A stretch of 64,000 bases of DNA from Candidatus Poribacteria bacterium (GTDB lineage: Bacteria > Poribacteria > WGA-4E > WGA-3G). A program made the position numbers and the translations under genes. The stretch spans positions 1-64,000 of the forward strand of contig JAJEIP010000120.1 of the NCBI GenBank assembly GCA_022827885.1, in the 5' to 3' direction. The notes beneath the pieces were generated by a model, which worked only from the letters and a program-made list of their open reading frames with translations, was not told where the DNA came from and did not search any database. Below are positions 16,474-25,224 of this stretch, one piece after another. Every line of letters starts with the position of its first letter. The first letter of the stretch is position 1.

Positions 16474-17391
16474 TTATTCCGCCGCCATAACAATATTGTA
16501 TGACGGAAGCAGTTGGGCCGGATGGTAAGAGCGTTTGACCCGTTTGAGATTTTCTAACCCTGAATCATCCATCGCGTTAATCCACTTGTAGGAATCCATC
16601 AATTCCTTACAGAATTCTCGGTAGATGAACTGCGCCAGCCCCTTTATGCCGAGGTCTGTAATCTCAAATAATATACAGAATGTGTCCGCATTCAGTGGAT
16701 ATCCGAAGGTATAGCCTTTGATTTCCCCGATGATGTAGACGACTCTACCAATGAGGCCAAGTGCCTCCACATGTGAGATACCGATCCGATGTGCCAACTG
16801 GGAATCGTCAAGCATGGCATTGTAGATGCAGTCATCGTATTTTTTCGAGCGTGTCTCACGCCATGTGTCGTAGAGAGCGAGACACTCAGCCTGATCCTCG
16901 ATCCGATACGGATGCAGTTTTGCTGAAGGATACTGTGCGACAAAGACATTGCATGAATGGCGTTGTTGTTTGTAGCGATTGCCACGCAGTCCCGCGAGTG
17001 CCTCTGTCTCATAGAGGTATTCGGTCTCCTTCAAGGTGGCGCGGAATCCATCCTTTTCAAAAAAAGTGAGCCGCGCGTGTGGCACATTTTCGATTCGGGC
17101 GATGTGTGGATTCGGATTTGATTCTAACATAAATTGATATGCAGTGCGGATAACATTTCGGTACGTGCGATTTTCAGGAGTGCACGGCATCGGTAGAATC
17201 GGCATAAAATAGTCTTCACCCTGTTTTGCGAAGATGCATAGGTGTTCCGTCAGCAGCGTCCAATAAAACTGGAAATGCTCTTTCCACACGTAGAGTGGCG
17301 CGAAGGCGTAGTTGGAAAGACGCGGGTCAGTCTGACGGGCGTATTCGTCAAAAATTGACTTGTCATTAAGGGTTAGCGGTTGGAGTCGCAT
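16474..17391 (-). CDS. DUF2156 family protein (lysylphosphatidylglycerol synthase C-terminal-like)
   Basis: A 305-residue soluble protein of the DUF2156 type, which has an acetyltransferase-like GNAT double fold. Recognisable blocks are LAGLRGNRYKQQRH, LFEITDLGIKGLAQFIYREF and WINAMDDSGLENLKRVKRSY. Related domains transfer aminoacyl groups from tRNA to lipids (MprF), but this one has no membrane segments. The substrate is unknown. It overlaps the start of the next gene downstream of the cysteine-cluster gene by 26 bp (17366-17391), so translation is probably coupled. Confidence 0.8.
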   Translation of the reverse strand: MRLQPLTLNDKSIFDEYARQTDPRLSNYAFAPLYVWKEHFQFYWTLLTEHLCIFAKQGEDYFMPILPMPCTPENRTYRNVIRTAYQFMLESNPNPHIARIENVPHARLTFFEKDGFRATLKETEYLYETEALAGLRGNRYKQQRHSCNVFVAQYPSAKLHPYRIEDQAECLALYDTWRETRSKKYDDCIYNAMLDDSQLAHRIGISHVEALGLIGRVVYIIGEIKGYTFGYPLNADTFCILFEITDLGIKGLAQFIYREFCKELMDSYKWINAMDDSGLENLKRVKRSYHPAQLLPSYNIVMAAE

Positions 17392-17932
17392 CTGTCAATT
17401 GCGCTAAGGTGTGGACAATTTTCACGGTGTCTTGGTAATCACCGATCAAACTCCAGTTGGTGATTATCTGTGCCGTGACCGCTTCGGATTCGACGTAATT
17501 GATGACGTGGCGGATATGCTTCTGAAAGGCTTCCGTTTCGAGGTGTGCTTCGCCAAAAGGACAGAGGGTATCTACGCCGAGCACAACCGCGTTGCCATCT
17601 TCGCTGTGCATGAGTGCGAACGGATAGAGTTGGCAGTCAAGCGGACGGATCGGATAGATGGTGCAGTGGCTCGTCTCGGGTTCAAAAAACGGACAGATAT
17701 AGAAATCTTTGTGCGGTTTTAACTGAATCTGCGCGCTTTTTCCGTCTGTCTGTGGACGGAACAGTGCGGGATCGGCGCCGTGTGCAATGGCTTTTGCCGT
17801 CTCGATTTCGGTGAAGATGGGCGCAAGGGGACTGTCTGCTTCTAAAAATCGGCAGCAGACATCACACGAGAAACAGACATCGCTGGGGATGATTTGGTAG
17901 AGGGTGGTGTTTGCTGGATTCGGTGTGTCCAT
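17366..17932 (-). CDS. YkgJ family cysteine-cluster protein
   Basis: A 188-residue protein with the metal-binding cysteine pattern of the YkgJ/UPF0153 family: CFSCDVCC near residue 18, then CPFFEPETSHC and CTIYPIRPLDC. These probably bind zinc or an iron-sulfur cluster; the biochemical role is not known. Its start codon directly abuts the stop of the aminotransferase gene (17932/17933) and its end overlaps the DUF2156 gene by 26 bp. The three genes therefore look like one translationally coupled unit. Confidence 0.85.
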   Translation of the reverse strand: MDTPNPANTTLYQIIPSDVCFSCDVCCRFLEADSPLAPIFTEIETAKAIAHGADPALFRPQTDGKSAQIQLKPHKDFYICPFFEPETSHCTIYPIRPLDCQLYPFALMHSEDGNAVVLGVDTLCPFGEAHLETEAFQKHIRHVINYVESEAVTAQIITNWSLIGDYQDTVKIVHTLAQLTDATPTANP

Positions 17933-19078
17933 TTATGAACCCAAAATCTTTCCTATTTCATCAATGACGATATGAATTTCCGCTTCGGTTAACCCCGGAT
18001 GGAGGGGTAGACTCACGACGCGTTCAAACGCTGCCTCAGCGCACGGGAAATCGCCGACACGGTAGCCGTATTGCTCTTGATAAAACTCGAAGAGGTGTAG
18101 CGGGATGTAGTGGACACTGCATTCGATGTTTGCCTCGCCCAAGGCTCTGATAAATCCGTCGCGTTCACCAGGTGGGAGTTGGATAATGTAGAGATGCCAC
18201 GAATGTTCGTTCGGATTCTCCGGTGCGACGGGTGTGTTGATGTGCGGAAGATTTGCGAGTTCCTTTTGATAAATCTGCGCGAGATCTCGACGGCGTTCAT
18301 GTTGTTTGTTGAGTTTCATGAGTTGGCACAACCCCATTGCGGCTTGGATATCGGTCATGTTATATTTATACCCTTCAGTCGCGATGTCGTACCGCCAGAT
18401 GTCGCGCTGTGACTGACGCGCCCAAGCGTCCTTGTCGATTCCGTGGAGCCGCATCGTGTGGAGCGGTTTGGCGAAGGCATCGTTATTCGTGGTAATCATA
18501 CCACCTTCCCCTGTCGTCAGATTTTTGTTCGCATAAAAACTAAACGCTGACAGGTCACCGATACTGCCGATGTATTCCCCTTTGTATTCGGTCGGGATAG
18601 CGTGGGCAGCGTCGTCGATAAGGACGAGATTGTGATTTCGGCAGATGTCCCGTAGCGCGTCCATGTCGCACGGGAGACCGGCGAAATGGACAGGCATTAG
18701 TGCCTTCGTGCGCGCGGTGATCGCCTGTTCAATTTTGGTTATGTCGATGTTCAATGTATTCGGATCGATGTCTACAAAGACCGGTTTTGCCCCGACATAT
18801 CGGATGGCTTCAGCAGTGGCGGTGAAGGTGTAAGGGGTCGTGATGACTTCGTCGCCGTTCCCGATTCCGGTTACAACGAGACTCAGATGTAGCGCGTGGG
18901 TGCAGGAGCTGACAGCAATGGCGTGCTTGACCCCGAGGTATTCGGCGAAGGCGCGTTCAAATTCGCGCACTCTGGTCCCTGTGCTGATCCATTTGGAGGC
19001 GAGGACTTGGCTAACGGCTTCGATTTCGGTATCATCAATCCAAGGTCTGCTAAACGGTATAAAAGGATTTTTTGCCAT
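17933..19078 (-). CDS. DegT/DnrJ/EryC1/StrS family aminotransferase
   Basis: PLP-dependent aminotransferase (381 residues) of the family that aminates nucleotide-linked keto sugars for polysaccharides or natural products. The N-terminus PFSRPWIDDTEIEAV and the cofactor lysine block FYANKNLTTGEGGM (Lys near residue 187) are characteristic, with ISSDAA-type residues replaced by LIDDAAHAIP. No nucleotide-sugar dehydratase or acetyltransferase partner is next to it. It begins the coupled run with the YkgJ-like and DUF2156 genes. Confidence 0.9.
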   Translation of the reverse strand: MAKNPFIPFSRPWIDDTEIEAVSQVLASKWISTGTRVREFERAFAEYLGVKHAIAVSSCTHALHLSLVVTGIGNGDEVITTPYTFTATAEAIRYVGAKPVFVDIDPNTLNIDITKIEQAITARTKALMPVHFAGLPCDMDALRDICRNHNLVLIDDAAHAIPTEYKGEYIGSIGDLSAFSFYANKNLTTGEGGMITTNNDAFAKPLHTMRLHGIDKDAWARQSQRDIWRYDIATEGYKYNMTDIQAAMGLCQLMKLNKQHERRRDLAQIYQKELANLPHINTPVAPENPNEHSWHLYIIQLPPGERDGFIRALGEANIECSVHYIPLHLFEFYQEQYGYRVGDFPCAEAAFERVVSLPLHPGLTEAEIHIVIDEIGKILGS

Positions 19079-19150
19079 TTTTTAATTTTTCCTTGCGGCT
19101 CGGTGAAGTTTGTCTGGAGTTTCAGGATCGTCTCCGTATACCTGAAAAAA

Positions 19151-19184
19151 TACGCAGAAATACGCAGAAATGCCCAAGCAAAAA
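19151..19184. repeat. Short repeat TACGCAGAAA (x2) plus CCCAAGCAAAA
   Basis: TACGCAGAAA occurs twice in tandem at 19151-19170 and is followed by TGCCCAAGCAAAA. A related sequence, TACGCAGAAATACCCAAGC, is at 46031-46049 in another intergenic region. Too short to classify. Confidence 0.5.
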
Positions 19185-19215
19185 CCCCTCCACTTCGTTT
19201 CAGGCTTCGCGCCTT

Positions 19216-19668
19216 TCAATTTTCTTTGGTATGTTGCAAAATCTGGATCATTGCCTCAAGGGCAAGGGTGTAACTGTGCGTTCCGAAACCGCCAATGACA
19301 CCGACCGCAACCGCCGATATGTAGGAATGATGCCGAAATTCTTCGCGGGCGTAGATGTTAGAGAGGTGAATCTCTATGACGGGGCGTGCGACGGTAGAGA
19401 GTGCGTCTCGGATGGCGACACTGGTATGTGTGTAAGCAGCGGGATTAATCAGGATACCATCTGCCCAGTCGATGTGGTCTCCGATGATAGAGACGAGTTC
19501 GCCTTCGTGGTTAGATTGAAAGATTTTGAGGGTAATCGCGTGTGGCGATGCGGCTGCTTGGCGGTCAAGTGTATTGTTAATATCCGATAGCGTTTGATGT
19601 CCGTAGATCTCCGGTTGACGTTTCCCTAAGAGGTGTAAATTGGGTCCGTGGAGGACAAGAATATTCAT
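19216..19668 (-). CDS. aroQ: 3-dehydroquinate dehydratase, type II
   Basis: Shikimate-pathway enzyme that dehydrates 3-dehydroquinate to 3-dehydroshikimate. The 150-residue protein has all family blocks: LHGPNLHLLGKRQPEIYG with the catalytic Tyr22, FQSNHEGELV, NPAAYTHTSVAIRDAL and EIHLSNIYAREEFRHHS with His100. The ATG at 19668 is preceded by AAGGAA and by a good promoter; the longer frame to 19719 would start inside the promoter. AroA of the same pathway is at 55572, but the two are not clustered. Confidence 0.95.
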   Translation of the reverse strand: MNILVLHGPNLHLLGKRQPEIYGHQTLSDINNTLDRQAAASPHAITLKIFQSNHEGELVSIIGDHIDWADGILINPAAYTHTSVAIRDALSTVARPVIEIHLSNIYAREEFRHHSYISAVAVGVIGGFGTHSYTLALEAMIQILQHTKEN

Positions 19669-19710
19669 GCGCGTGTTCCTTTTTCCTTGAAGTAATGCCT
19701 TTCCCGAAAG

Positions 19711-19739
19711 AGTATACAACGGATTGGGAAAATTTTCAA
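19711..19739 (-). promoter_or_regulatory. Sigma-70 promoter of aroQ
   Basis: TTGAAA (19734-19739) and TATACT (19711-19716) on the minus strand are 17 bp apart. The predicted transcript begins close to 19704 and leaves a leader of about 35 nt before the ATG. Confidence 0.65.
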
Positions 19740-19823
19740 AGTTTTTTCGTGGTTTTTGGGTTTGTTGTATTTTAGTTAGGAGGTAAGGAAGAGGATGAAG
19801 CGAGTTTGTCTGTTCTGGAGAAA

Positions 19824-19883
19824 GTTGGGTTTCGCGATGCTCAACCCAACCTACGGCACTACGGTGCGGTTAGAAACCGCACC
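19824..19883. repeat. Two adjacent palindromic repeats
   Basis: GTTGGGTT (19824-19831) pairs with AACCCAAC (19843-19850), followed 12 bp later by the GGTGCGGTT-AGA-AACCGCACC palindrome (19863-19883). The first belongs to the GTAGGTTGGGTT family seen at 24913-25155, the second to the family at 5361. They lie between aroQ and the Gfo/Idh gene. Confidence 0.75.
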
Positions 19884-19930
19884 TACCTGTAACATGGCAT
19901 TTATGGGACATATTTTGGACGCAGATGCCG

Positions 19931-21148
19931 TCATGCATCAATGGCGTGGCCGAATTTTTGGCGGTATTCGTCGTGAACCATCTGCTCATACCCCGTCGTT
20001 TCCGTTATCGGGAGGTCGATGGGCATCATGCCCGTCCGTGAGGATTCGTATAGCGCGATACACATCTCCACATCTTTCCTGCCGCCGACCCCGTATTCCG
20101 GTGGCTCGCCTGTGAGTGCCGCCCTCGCTATTGTCATAATCTCCTCAGCAGTTCCGACATTCCAATCGTCGATTGCATACGTTCTGAAAGGATTTTCATA
20201 CACAATCTGTGGGTCGGTATGCACAACGATTCTGGAAAGGACATCTACGCCATCGACGTGATGCCGTTCCGTTTCGATCGGGATATCTTTCATTTCACCG
20301 TTCTCCATGACCCGAAGCGGAAAATCAGCCGTCCAGAAATCAACGTCTGTTATCACACCCTTCGTTCCCATAATCTGCCTGTACTTAATCGTCTCTTCTC
20401 CGACCCGAGAGGTCTCATAAACACCAACGGCACCGCTCTCAAACTCAATGAGTGCGTGCCCCCAATCTTCGTAAACGTCGTTGTTCGGACTCGGCGCGAA
20501 TTGCTTCGTGATGCCGGTGATTTTCTTCGGTTCACTTTGGGCATAACATCGGAGTTGGGACATCCGATGGACTCCCATATCAATACAAACACCGGAGTGG
20601 GACGTAAATGTGGAGATAGGCGATTCTATGCCGCGCGGCTTTCCCACACCCTGCACAAACGGTCTACGCCCAAAAGGTTCAATGAAGTGTACGCGCGCAA
20701 TGTCACCCAGCACCCCCTCCTGAATGAGTTTAATGATGATTCGATCCCCGGGCATCCGAAAATAATTCTCGGCGACCTCAAAATGGACCCCGTTTTTCTC
20801 GCAACTGTCTATGATTACATCGCAGCAGGTGAGGGTGGGTGCCATCGGCTTTTCAACGATCGGATGCATCTTGTGTTCAGCGGCGATCTTCGCGATTGTA
20901 TGGTGTTCATAATCACCGGTACTGATGTCTACAACATCGATATCGCTGTGTTTTTCCAGCATCTGTTCGACATCTGTATAGTAAGGGAGCCCGTATTCTT
21001 CACCCGCTGCGCGAGCGGTATCTTCATCAATATCGCACACGGCTATGTAATCCAAATCCCCTCTTTTCGTCAACTCAGCGATTGTCGGCAGATGCCAACG
21101 TTTCGCGACCCAACCACAACCCACGGATGCAATCTTGGCTTTCCGCAT
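19931..21148 (-). CDS. Gfo/Idh/MocA family oxidoreductase
   Basis: NAD(P)-dependent oxidoreductase of 405 residues. The N-terminal Rossmann fold begins KIASVGCGWVAKRWHLP. The conserved dehydrogenase block is IVEKPMAPT at about residues 97-105, and the alpha/beta substrate domain follows. The family oxidises sugars, inositols or related polyols; the exact substrate is unknown. AAGGAG lies 7 nt before the ATG. It is the last gene of a four-gene run in which Gfo/Idh and phytanoyl-CoA dioxygenase-like genes alternate. Confidence 0.9.
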   Translation of the reverse strand: MRKAKIASVGCGWVAKRWHLPTIAELTKRGDLDYIAVCDIDEDTARAAGEEYGLPYYTDVEQMLEKHSDIDVVDISTGDYEHHTIAKIAAEHKMHPIVEKPMAPTLTCCDVIIDSCEKNGVHFEVAENYFRMPGDRIIIKLIQEGVLGDIARVHFIEPFGRRPFVQGVGKPRGIESPISTFTSHSGVCIDMGVHRMSQLRCYAQSEPKKITGITKQFAPSPNNDVYEDWGHALIEFESGAVGVYETSRVGEETIKYRQIMGTKGVITDVDFWTADFPLRVMENGEMKDIPIETERHHVDGVDVLSRIVVHTDPQIVYENPFRTYAIDDWNVGTAEEIMTIARAALTGEPPEYGVGGRKDVEMCIALYESSRTGMMPIDLPITETTGYEQMVHDEYRQKFGHAIDA

Positions 21149-21175
21149 TCCTTGTCTCCTTCACTCTCAATAATA

Positions 21176-22387
21176 TTACTGAGATGGTTGTATTTTCTCA
21201 GTCAATTCCTCGTCAACGGTGATTGCCAGATGCCCTTGGGGTCCGACCATCTTATTCACCATAATCGACTCAAGCTCTTTATGCTCAAGGGCAGTCAATT
21301 CTTCCGCCAAGGGACTGTTGATAAAGTCTTTATAGGGACGACTTGTATCCATAAACGGCATGATGTACATCGGAATAACCGCTTGCAACATCGCCGCTCG
21401 CTTATGTGACGTGCGATTCACGCCGGCGCGATGCCAAATCCGAGAATCATAAACGATATAACTCCCCGGTGGCGCCTCAACCACATCGGCATCCGGTCCG
21501 GTGTATGGCAGCCCTTTGGACTCGCGGTGCCCGTCCTCTCTGGAGGTGTTTCCGTTTACCCACTCGACGGGTGGACCTTGACCGAATGTGTGGGACCCGA
21601 GTTTGAAACAGGTTGCTCCGTTTTCCTTGCGGAATTCCGAGACGCAGAGGTTTCGCTGGACCCCCATGACCAAACCCTCGACCTTGTGAATCGGTATTCG
21701 GTTGACAACTTCACTGCCGGCGATACCCCAGAGATAGGGAAAATCTGAGTGCCACCCTTGAACTTTCCGTCTGCCATCGTCTGGTGGGAGTATAGCAAAA
21801 CCCGGTGAGTGTCCGAGACGTATTTCCTGCGTCTGCATATACTCACGCATCAACCACAAAGAGACGGGTTCCGTCGCAATCTTAGCGACCGCTGCAGTTT
21901 CATTCAGCGGTGGAATACGCCGTTCGTAGGTGCCTTCTTCCCAGCGACCCGTGCAGCTCACCTTCTCCAACTCCTCAACAACATCAGGGGCGATAATGGA
22001 AGGTAGGCAGGCCCATCCGTTTTGCTTGAACGATTTTAGGTATTCGGATGGCAGGTGTGCGGGCCCGTGTCCAGCAGAGAACACGGCACTTTCGGCACCC
22101 ACGCTGCCGTCACTGGCGAGTGAATCCCCGTTATGACGAAGGTAGCACCCCTTCTCAGCCTCAGCGGGTTCCGCTTCAAGTTGGAGTCCTGTGGCGACGT
22201 GACGGTAGGCAGCGATGCCTTCGACCTGCTCCCATATCGCCTGATCGTCGGTGTAATCAAAAGTTGCGAGTTCGTTCGTGTCGGACACGCCGAGAAAATC
22301 CCCATCGGCGTTCCGAAGCAGTGTAAAGTGCGCCGACGGCTTTTCAACCCGGACAACGCGTTCCTGAAAAATATCGTCTTTCACCAT
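21176..22387 (-). CDS. Phytanoyl-CoA dioxygenase-like protein with extra N-terminal domain
   Basis: Fe(II)/2-oxoglutarate dioxygenase of the PhyH family (403 residues). Iron ligands fit His213 and Asp215 in GWHSDFPYLWG and His319 in IWHRAG, with Arg330 for 2-oxoglutarate. Residues ~18-108, before the PhyH domain, form an additional segment with repeats such as YRHVATGLQLEA and CYLRHNGDSLAS, resembling a beta-trefoil or fascin-like fold (weak inference). ATG at 22387 has AGGAG upstream. PhyH enzymes hydroxylate lipids or natural products; the substrate here is unknown. Confidence 0.85.
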   Translation of the reverse strand: MVKDDIFQERVVRVEKPSAHFTLLRNADGDFLGVSDTNELATFDYTDDQAIWEQVEGIAAYRHVATGLQLEAEPAEAEKGCYLRHNGDSLASDGSVGAESAVFSAGHGPAHLPSEYLKSFKQNGWACLPSIIAPDVVEELEKVSCTGRWEEGTYERRIPPLNETAAVAKIATEPVSLWLMREYMQTQEIRLGHSPGFAILPPDDGRRKVQGWHSDFPYLWGIAGSEVVNRIPIHKVEGLVMGVQRNLCVSEFRKENGATCFKLGSHTFGQGPPVEWVNGNTSREDGHRESKGLPYTGPDADVVEAPPGSYIVYDSRIWHRAGVNRTSHKRAAMLQAVIPMYIMPFMDTSRPYKDFINSPLAEELTALEHKELESIMVNKMVGPQGHLAITVDEELTEKIQPSQ

Positions 22388-22433
22388 CGGTTTAGCTCCT
22401 GAATAGTTGTAAGATTCTACGTTTGCCTTATGT

Positions 22434-23468
22434 CTAATGAACAACGCCTACCTCTGCGAGCCACGCCTCCAGTAGCTGCATGTTGCCGAGCGTATCGTCC
22501 CAAGACATCGCCGGTGCTTGCCGGTCTGCGATGTGATTGGCGACTGTATCCGCCTCATAAGTGAAGAGGTCCCGATCAACATCAACCGTAATTTCTTCCT
22601 GACGCTGATGCGCGTCAACGATAATTTTTGTTGACGGGAAAGTTGTATCCAGTGGCAACGGCTCTCGTGCGTGGCGACAGAGCGATGAGGGTAACCAAGG
22701 GCTTGGAATCGTAATTGAGCCTTCTGTGCCGTAGATAAAGACGCTACTCCCAACGCTGCATTCAACGGCAGCGATTATCTCCCCAATGATACCGTTTTCA
22801 AACTTCAGTGTCGCTGCTGCGATGTGGTCAACCCCTGTGGGACCGACTTTGCCGTTCCCTTTTATTTCAACGGGGTTCAGGAATAGCTTATTTTCAGCGG
22901 CACCCGCCATTTTGCGAGTCATTGAAGCCGTATAGCACCCGATGTCAAGGATACCGCCGCCCCCCATTTCACGGTTGAAAATTCGGCTTTGCGGGTTAAA
23001 ATTCGACCGATAACTGAAAGTTGATCGGATGACACGGACCTCGCCGATTGTCCCGTCCTGTATCAGTTCGACCACCTTCGCGACCTGTGGATGGCAACGA
23101 TACATAAAGGCTTCCATGAGAAACACATCGTTTGCGCGTGCTGCGTCTACCATCGCAGCGGCTTCGGCGTGGTTCATGCTGATCGGTTTCTCGATGAGGA
23201 GATGTTTCCCCGCTTCGGCACACTTTATAGCCCATTCCGCATGAAGTGGATGGATCGTGGCAATATAGACAGCGTCAACATCGTCGTCCGTTAACAAGCC
23301 ATCGTAGTCATTATATTGGCGAGGAATGTTGTAATCCTTAGTGAGTCTGTCTATCTTGGATTGCGTGCGACTTGCAACGGCAAGGATCTGCCCGGAGTCC
23401 GTAAAACGCATCCCGTTGCAGAAGACATAAGCGATGCCGCCTGCCCCCATAACGCCCCAGTTTAACAT
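22434..23468 (-). CDS. Gfo/Idh/MocA family oxidoreductase
   Basis: A 344-residue NAD(P)-dependent oxidoreductase of the same superfamily as the gene at 19931 but shorter and only distantly similar. Rossmann motif LNWGVMGAGGIAYVF, catalytic block LLIEKPISMN at about 93-102, and the GGILDIGCYT substrate-domain motif are seen. TAGGAGG lies 8 nt before the ATG at 23468, so the longer frame to 23588 is rejected. It is 16 bp downstream of one PhyH gene and 46 bp upstream of another. It is closest in form to trans-dihydrodiol or glucose-fructose oxidoreductase-like members. Confidence 0.9.
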   Translation of the reverse strand: MLNWGVMGAGGIAYVFCNGMRFTDSGQILAVASRTQSKIDRLTKDYNIPRQYNDYDGLLTDDDVDAVYIATIHPLHAEWAIKCAEAGKHLLIEKPISMNHAEAAAMVDAARANDVFLMEAFMYRCHPQVAKVVELIQDGTIGEVRVIRSTFSYRSNFNPQSRIFNREMGGGGILDIGCYTASMTRKMAGAAENKLFLNPVEIKGNGKVGPTGVDHIAAATLKFENGIIGEIIAAVECSVGSSVFIYGTEGSITIPSPWLPSSLCRHAREPLPLDTTFPSTKIIVDAHQRQEEITVDVDRDLFTYEADTVANHIADRQAPAMSWDDTLGNMQLLEAWLAEVGVVH

Positions 23469-23484
23469 ATTTTGTTTCCTCCTA

Positions 23485-24687
23485 TTAACTGTTTCGACCC
23501 TTTGCTGCTTCAGCGCGTTTGCTTGAGAGCGGGTGCATAATACCGGCACCGGGGGGCCAGACCCCTGGATCTGCTTTGATCCACTCACACAATTTCTGAG
23601 CGTGGGGGGTCAAGGTTTCCCAAATTTCGTGGGGCATAATCCTACTGAACCCGCGTTGTGAGCGCCACGGTGCGGCGTATTCAACGTTTGGGAGTGCGCG
23701 AATTTCTCTTGAGAGGTTCGGGGTTGCCCCGTGCCATGCGCGGTTATCTCGGAACACACCGGAGCCAGCCGTTCCGCCGACGAGTGTCGAGTGTTTCATC
23801 CAATCGGGTTCATCGCCCGGCGGTGGTGGATTCTGCTGCAGTGTATGCGTCCCCGGAATCTGACGGATCGGACCGTTTTCCCATGTCAGATCACACATGA
23901 TGAAGTTAATGGTTACGGTCGGCGGTGTCATCTCCATTATCATCTTTTGTGAGGGGACATCAAGGTTTCCGTTGTCGTCCCGCTGGAGTTGGGCACCGAC
24001 TAATTCGGCTTGCCGAATGCGTGCTTCGGAAAGGTGCTGTGGGTCCCTACCATCGGGATGTAGGTGTTGATACTCTACTGCACCCGGGAGGCAGAGATCG
24101 CCGCCTGAACCCCAGACGCGATAATCTGAAGAACCGAAGATTTCTGTAACGATAGGGGTCGTTGTCGGCAGATCTATCATACTTGCCCAAGCGGGATGGT
24201 GCAACATCTGTCTTGAAGCGGAAGAGGTGCCGTAGCTATAGCGGTGTGGCAGCCGTCCTGTTTCGGTTGTATATTTTCTGTTTCCCGGTCCCGGTATGGA
24301 GAGGATGTCGCGCAGTGCTTCGGCGCATCCGGCTCTCCAGCGAGCGAGTTGTTCAGCGTTGAGGAGGTCTTTGACGACAACGAAACCGTCGCGATGGAAG
24401 ATTCGAGCAATTTTCTTGGTTTCGTGAGGTTCGCAGATTTCAAGTCCGCGAATACCGTTGTGTTCGCGTAACTTTTCGCGGAGTGCTTCGACCTCTGGAT
24501 CGTCATAAACACGGCGTTTAGGTGAGGTGGGGTCTGCTACACCGAACCCTCTTTCACCGGGGAAGAGATTTCCTTCTGCGTCAACGGTTTCATTGATGGG
24601 TGTATTCTCATCCCACCCGACCCGTGTTTCTCCGTAGACTTCCATCTCTTCCAGTTCTGCGGTGAAGGTCCGTCCATTGTTACTCAT
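23485..24687 (-). CDS. Phytanoyl-CoA dioxygenase-like protein
   Basis: Fe(II)/2-oxoglutarate dioxygenase of 400 residues. Iron ligands are His and Asp of HLHPDGRD and the distal His in RAWHGATPNLS, with the following Arg available for 2-oxoglutarate. The first ~75 residues are polar and probably flexible. AAGGAG precedes the ATG at 24687, and a promoter lies about 100 bp upstream. It is the first gene of the PhyH-Gfo-PhyH-Gfo run. It is not obviously a recent duplicate of the PhyH at 21176. Confidence 0.85.
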   Translation of the reverse strand: MSNNGRTFTAELEEMEVYGETRVGWDENTPINETVDAEGNLFPGERGFGVADPTSPKRRVYDDPEVEALREKLREHNGIRGLEICEPHETKKIARIFHRDGFVVVKDLLNAEQLARWRAGCAEALRDILSIPGPGNRKYTTETGRLPHRYSYGTSSASRQMLHHPAWASMIDLPTTTPIVTEIFGSSDYRVWGSGGDLCLPGAVEYQHLHPDGRDPQHLSEARIRQAELVGAQLQRDDNGNLDVPSQKMIMEMTPPTVTINFIMCDLTWENGPIRQIPGTHTLQQNPPPPGDEPDWMKHSTLVGGTAGSGVFRDNRAWHGATPNLSREIRALPNVEYAAPWRSQRGFSRIMPHEIWETLTPHAQKLCEWIKADPGVWPPGAGIMHPLSSKRAEAAKGRNS

Positions 24688-24784
24688 TATGGTTCTCCTT
24701 ACTCCCACCTGATGCCAGCGATGGGAAAATATTGTTTTTTCGAGGTAAGCAACGCATATAGATACGACTCTAAAATTGGATATA

Positions 24785-24813
24785 AATGTATCACAATTGT
24801 GTTTTTTTAGCAA
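24785..24813 (-). promoter_or_regulatory. Putative promoter of the PhyH/Gfo run
   Basis: TTGCTA (24808-24813) and TACATT (24785-24790) on the minus strand are 17 bp apart. The spacer contains a CACAATTGTG palindrome that could bind a regulator. Confidence 0.5.
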
Positions 24814-24860
24814 GACGGGATAATTTACACAATGAGAAGCATGTTTTCGTAAAATAGGTA

Positions 24861-24881
24861 GGTGCGGTTCCTAACCACATC
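24861..24881. repeat. Degenerate copy of the GGTGCGGTT palindrome
   Basis: GGTGCGGTT-CCT-AACCACATC, preceded by GGTA as in copy 1 (5361). The right arm has decayed by two substitutions. Confidence 0.6.
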
Positions 24882-24912
24882 ATAGAGGTCAATTTAAGGG
24901 AAGAATTTCCTG

Positions 24913-25155
24913 TAGGTTGGGTTGAACGGTATTGGTAGCAAACGCCCGGGTGCTAAAATACATTACATCTGACACACTCACATTGACATCCACAAACATA
25001 GTGAAACCCAACATCTTGCTTTCTCAGCGCCCACAAACATGTCGGTAGGTTCCGTTGGGTTTCGCTATCCGCTTGATTGCTATGACGGCGTAGGGTACTG
25101 AAATGTGCTTGGGGTGTGCATATTGCCTTTCCGAGTTCCGCTCAACCCAACCTAC
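24913..25155. mobile_element. MITE-like element with GTAGGTTGGGTTGA termini
   Basis: The left end GTAGGTTGGGTTGAACGG and the reverse complement of the right end (GTAGGTTGGGTTGAGCGG) match in 17 of 18 positions and bound 243 bp of non-coding DNA. Internal partial copies lie near 25004 (AAACCCAAC) and 25041 (GTAGGTTCCGTTGGGTTTC). No transposase frame or clear target duplication is seen, so it may be a nested palindromic repeat rather than a transposon. Confidence 0.55.
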
Positions 25156-25224
25156 GACACGCATCAACGAGTGCTGGGAAGCTAATAAACATCAGCATCT
25201 CAGCTATCCTATGGTCATATGATA

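Larger units (their letters stand above)
24688..25224. other. Gene-free interval rich in inverted repeats
   Basis: No convincing gene in 537 bp. It holds the promoter of the PhyH/Gfo run, a degenerate GGTGCGGTT palindrome (24861-24881) and a MITE-like element (24913-25155). Confidence 0.7.

Noticed and set aside
22434-23588. Longer start of the second Gfo/Idh protein at 23588
   Set aside because: The extra 40 residues overlap the upstream PhyH gene and a strong Shine-Dalgarno lies before 23468.
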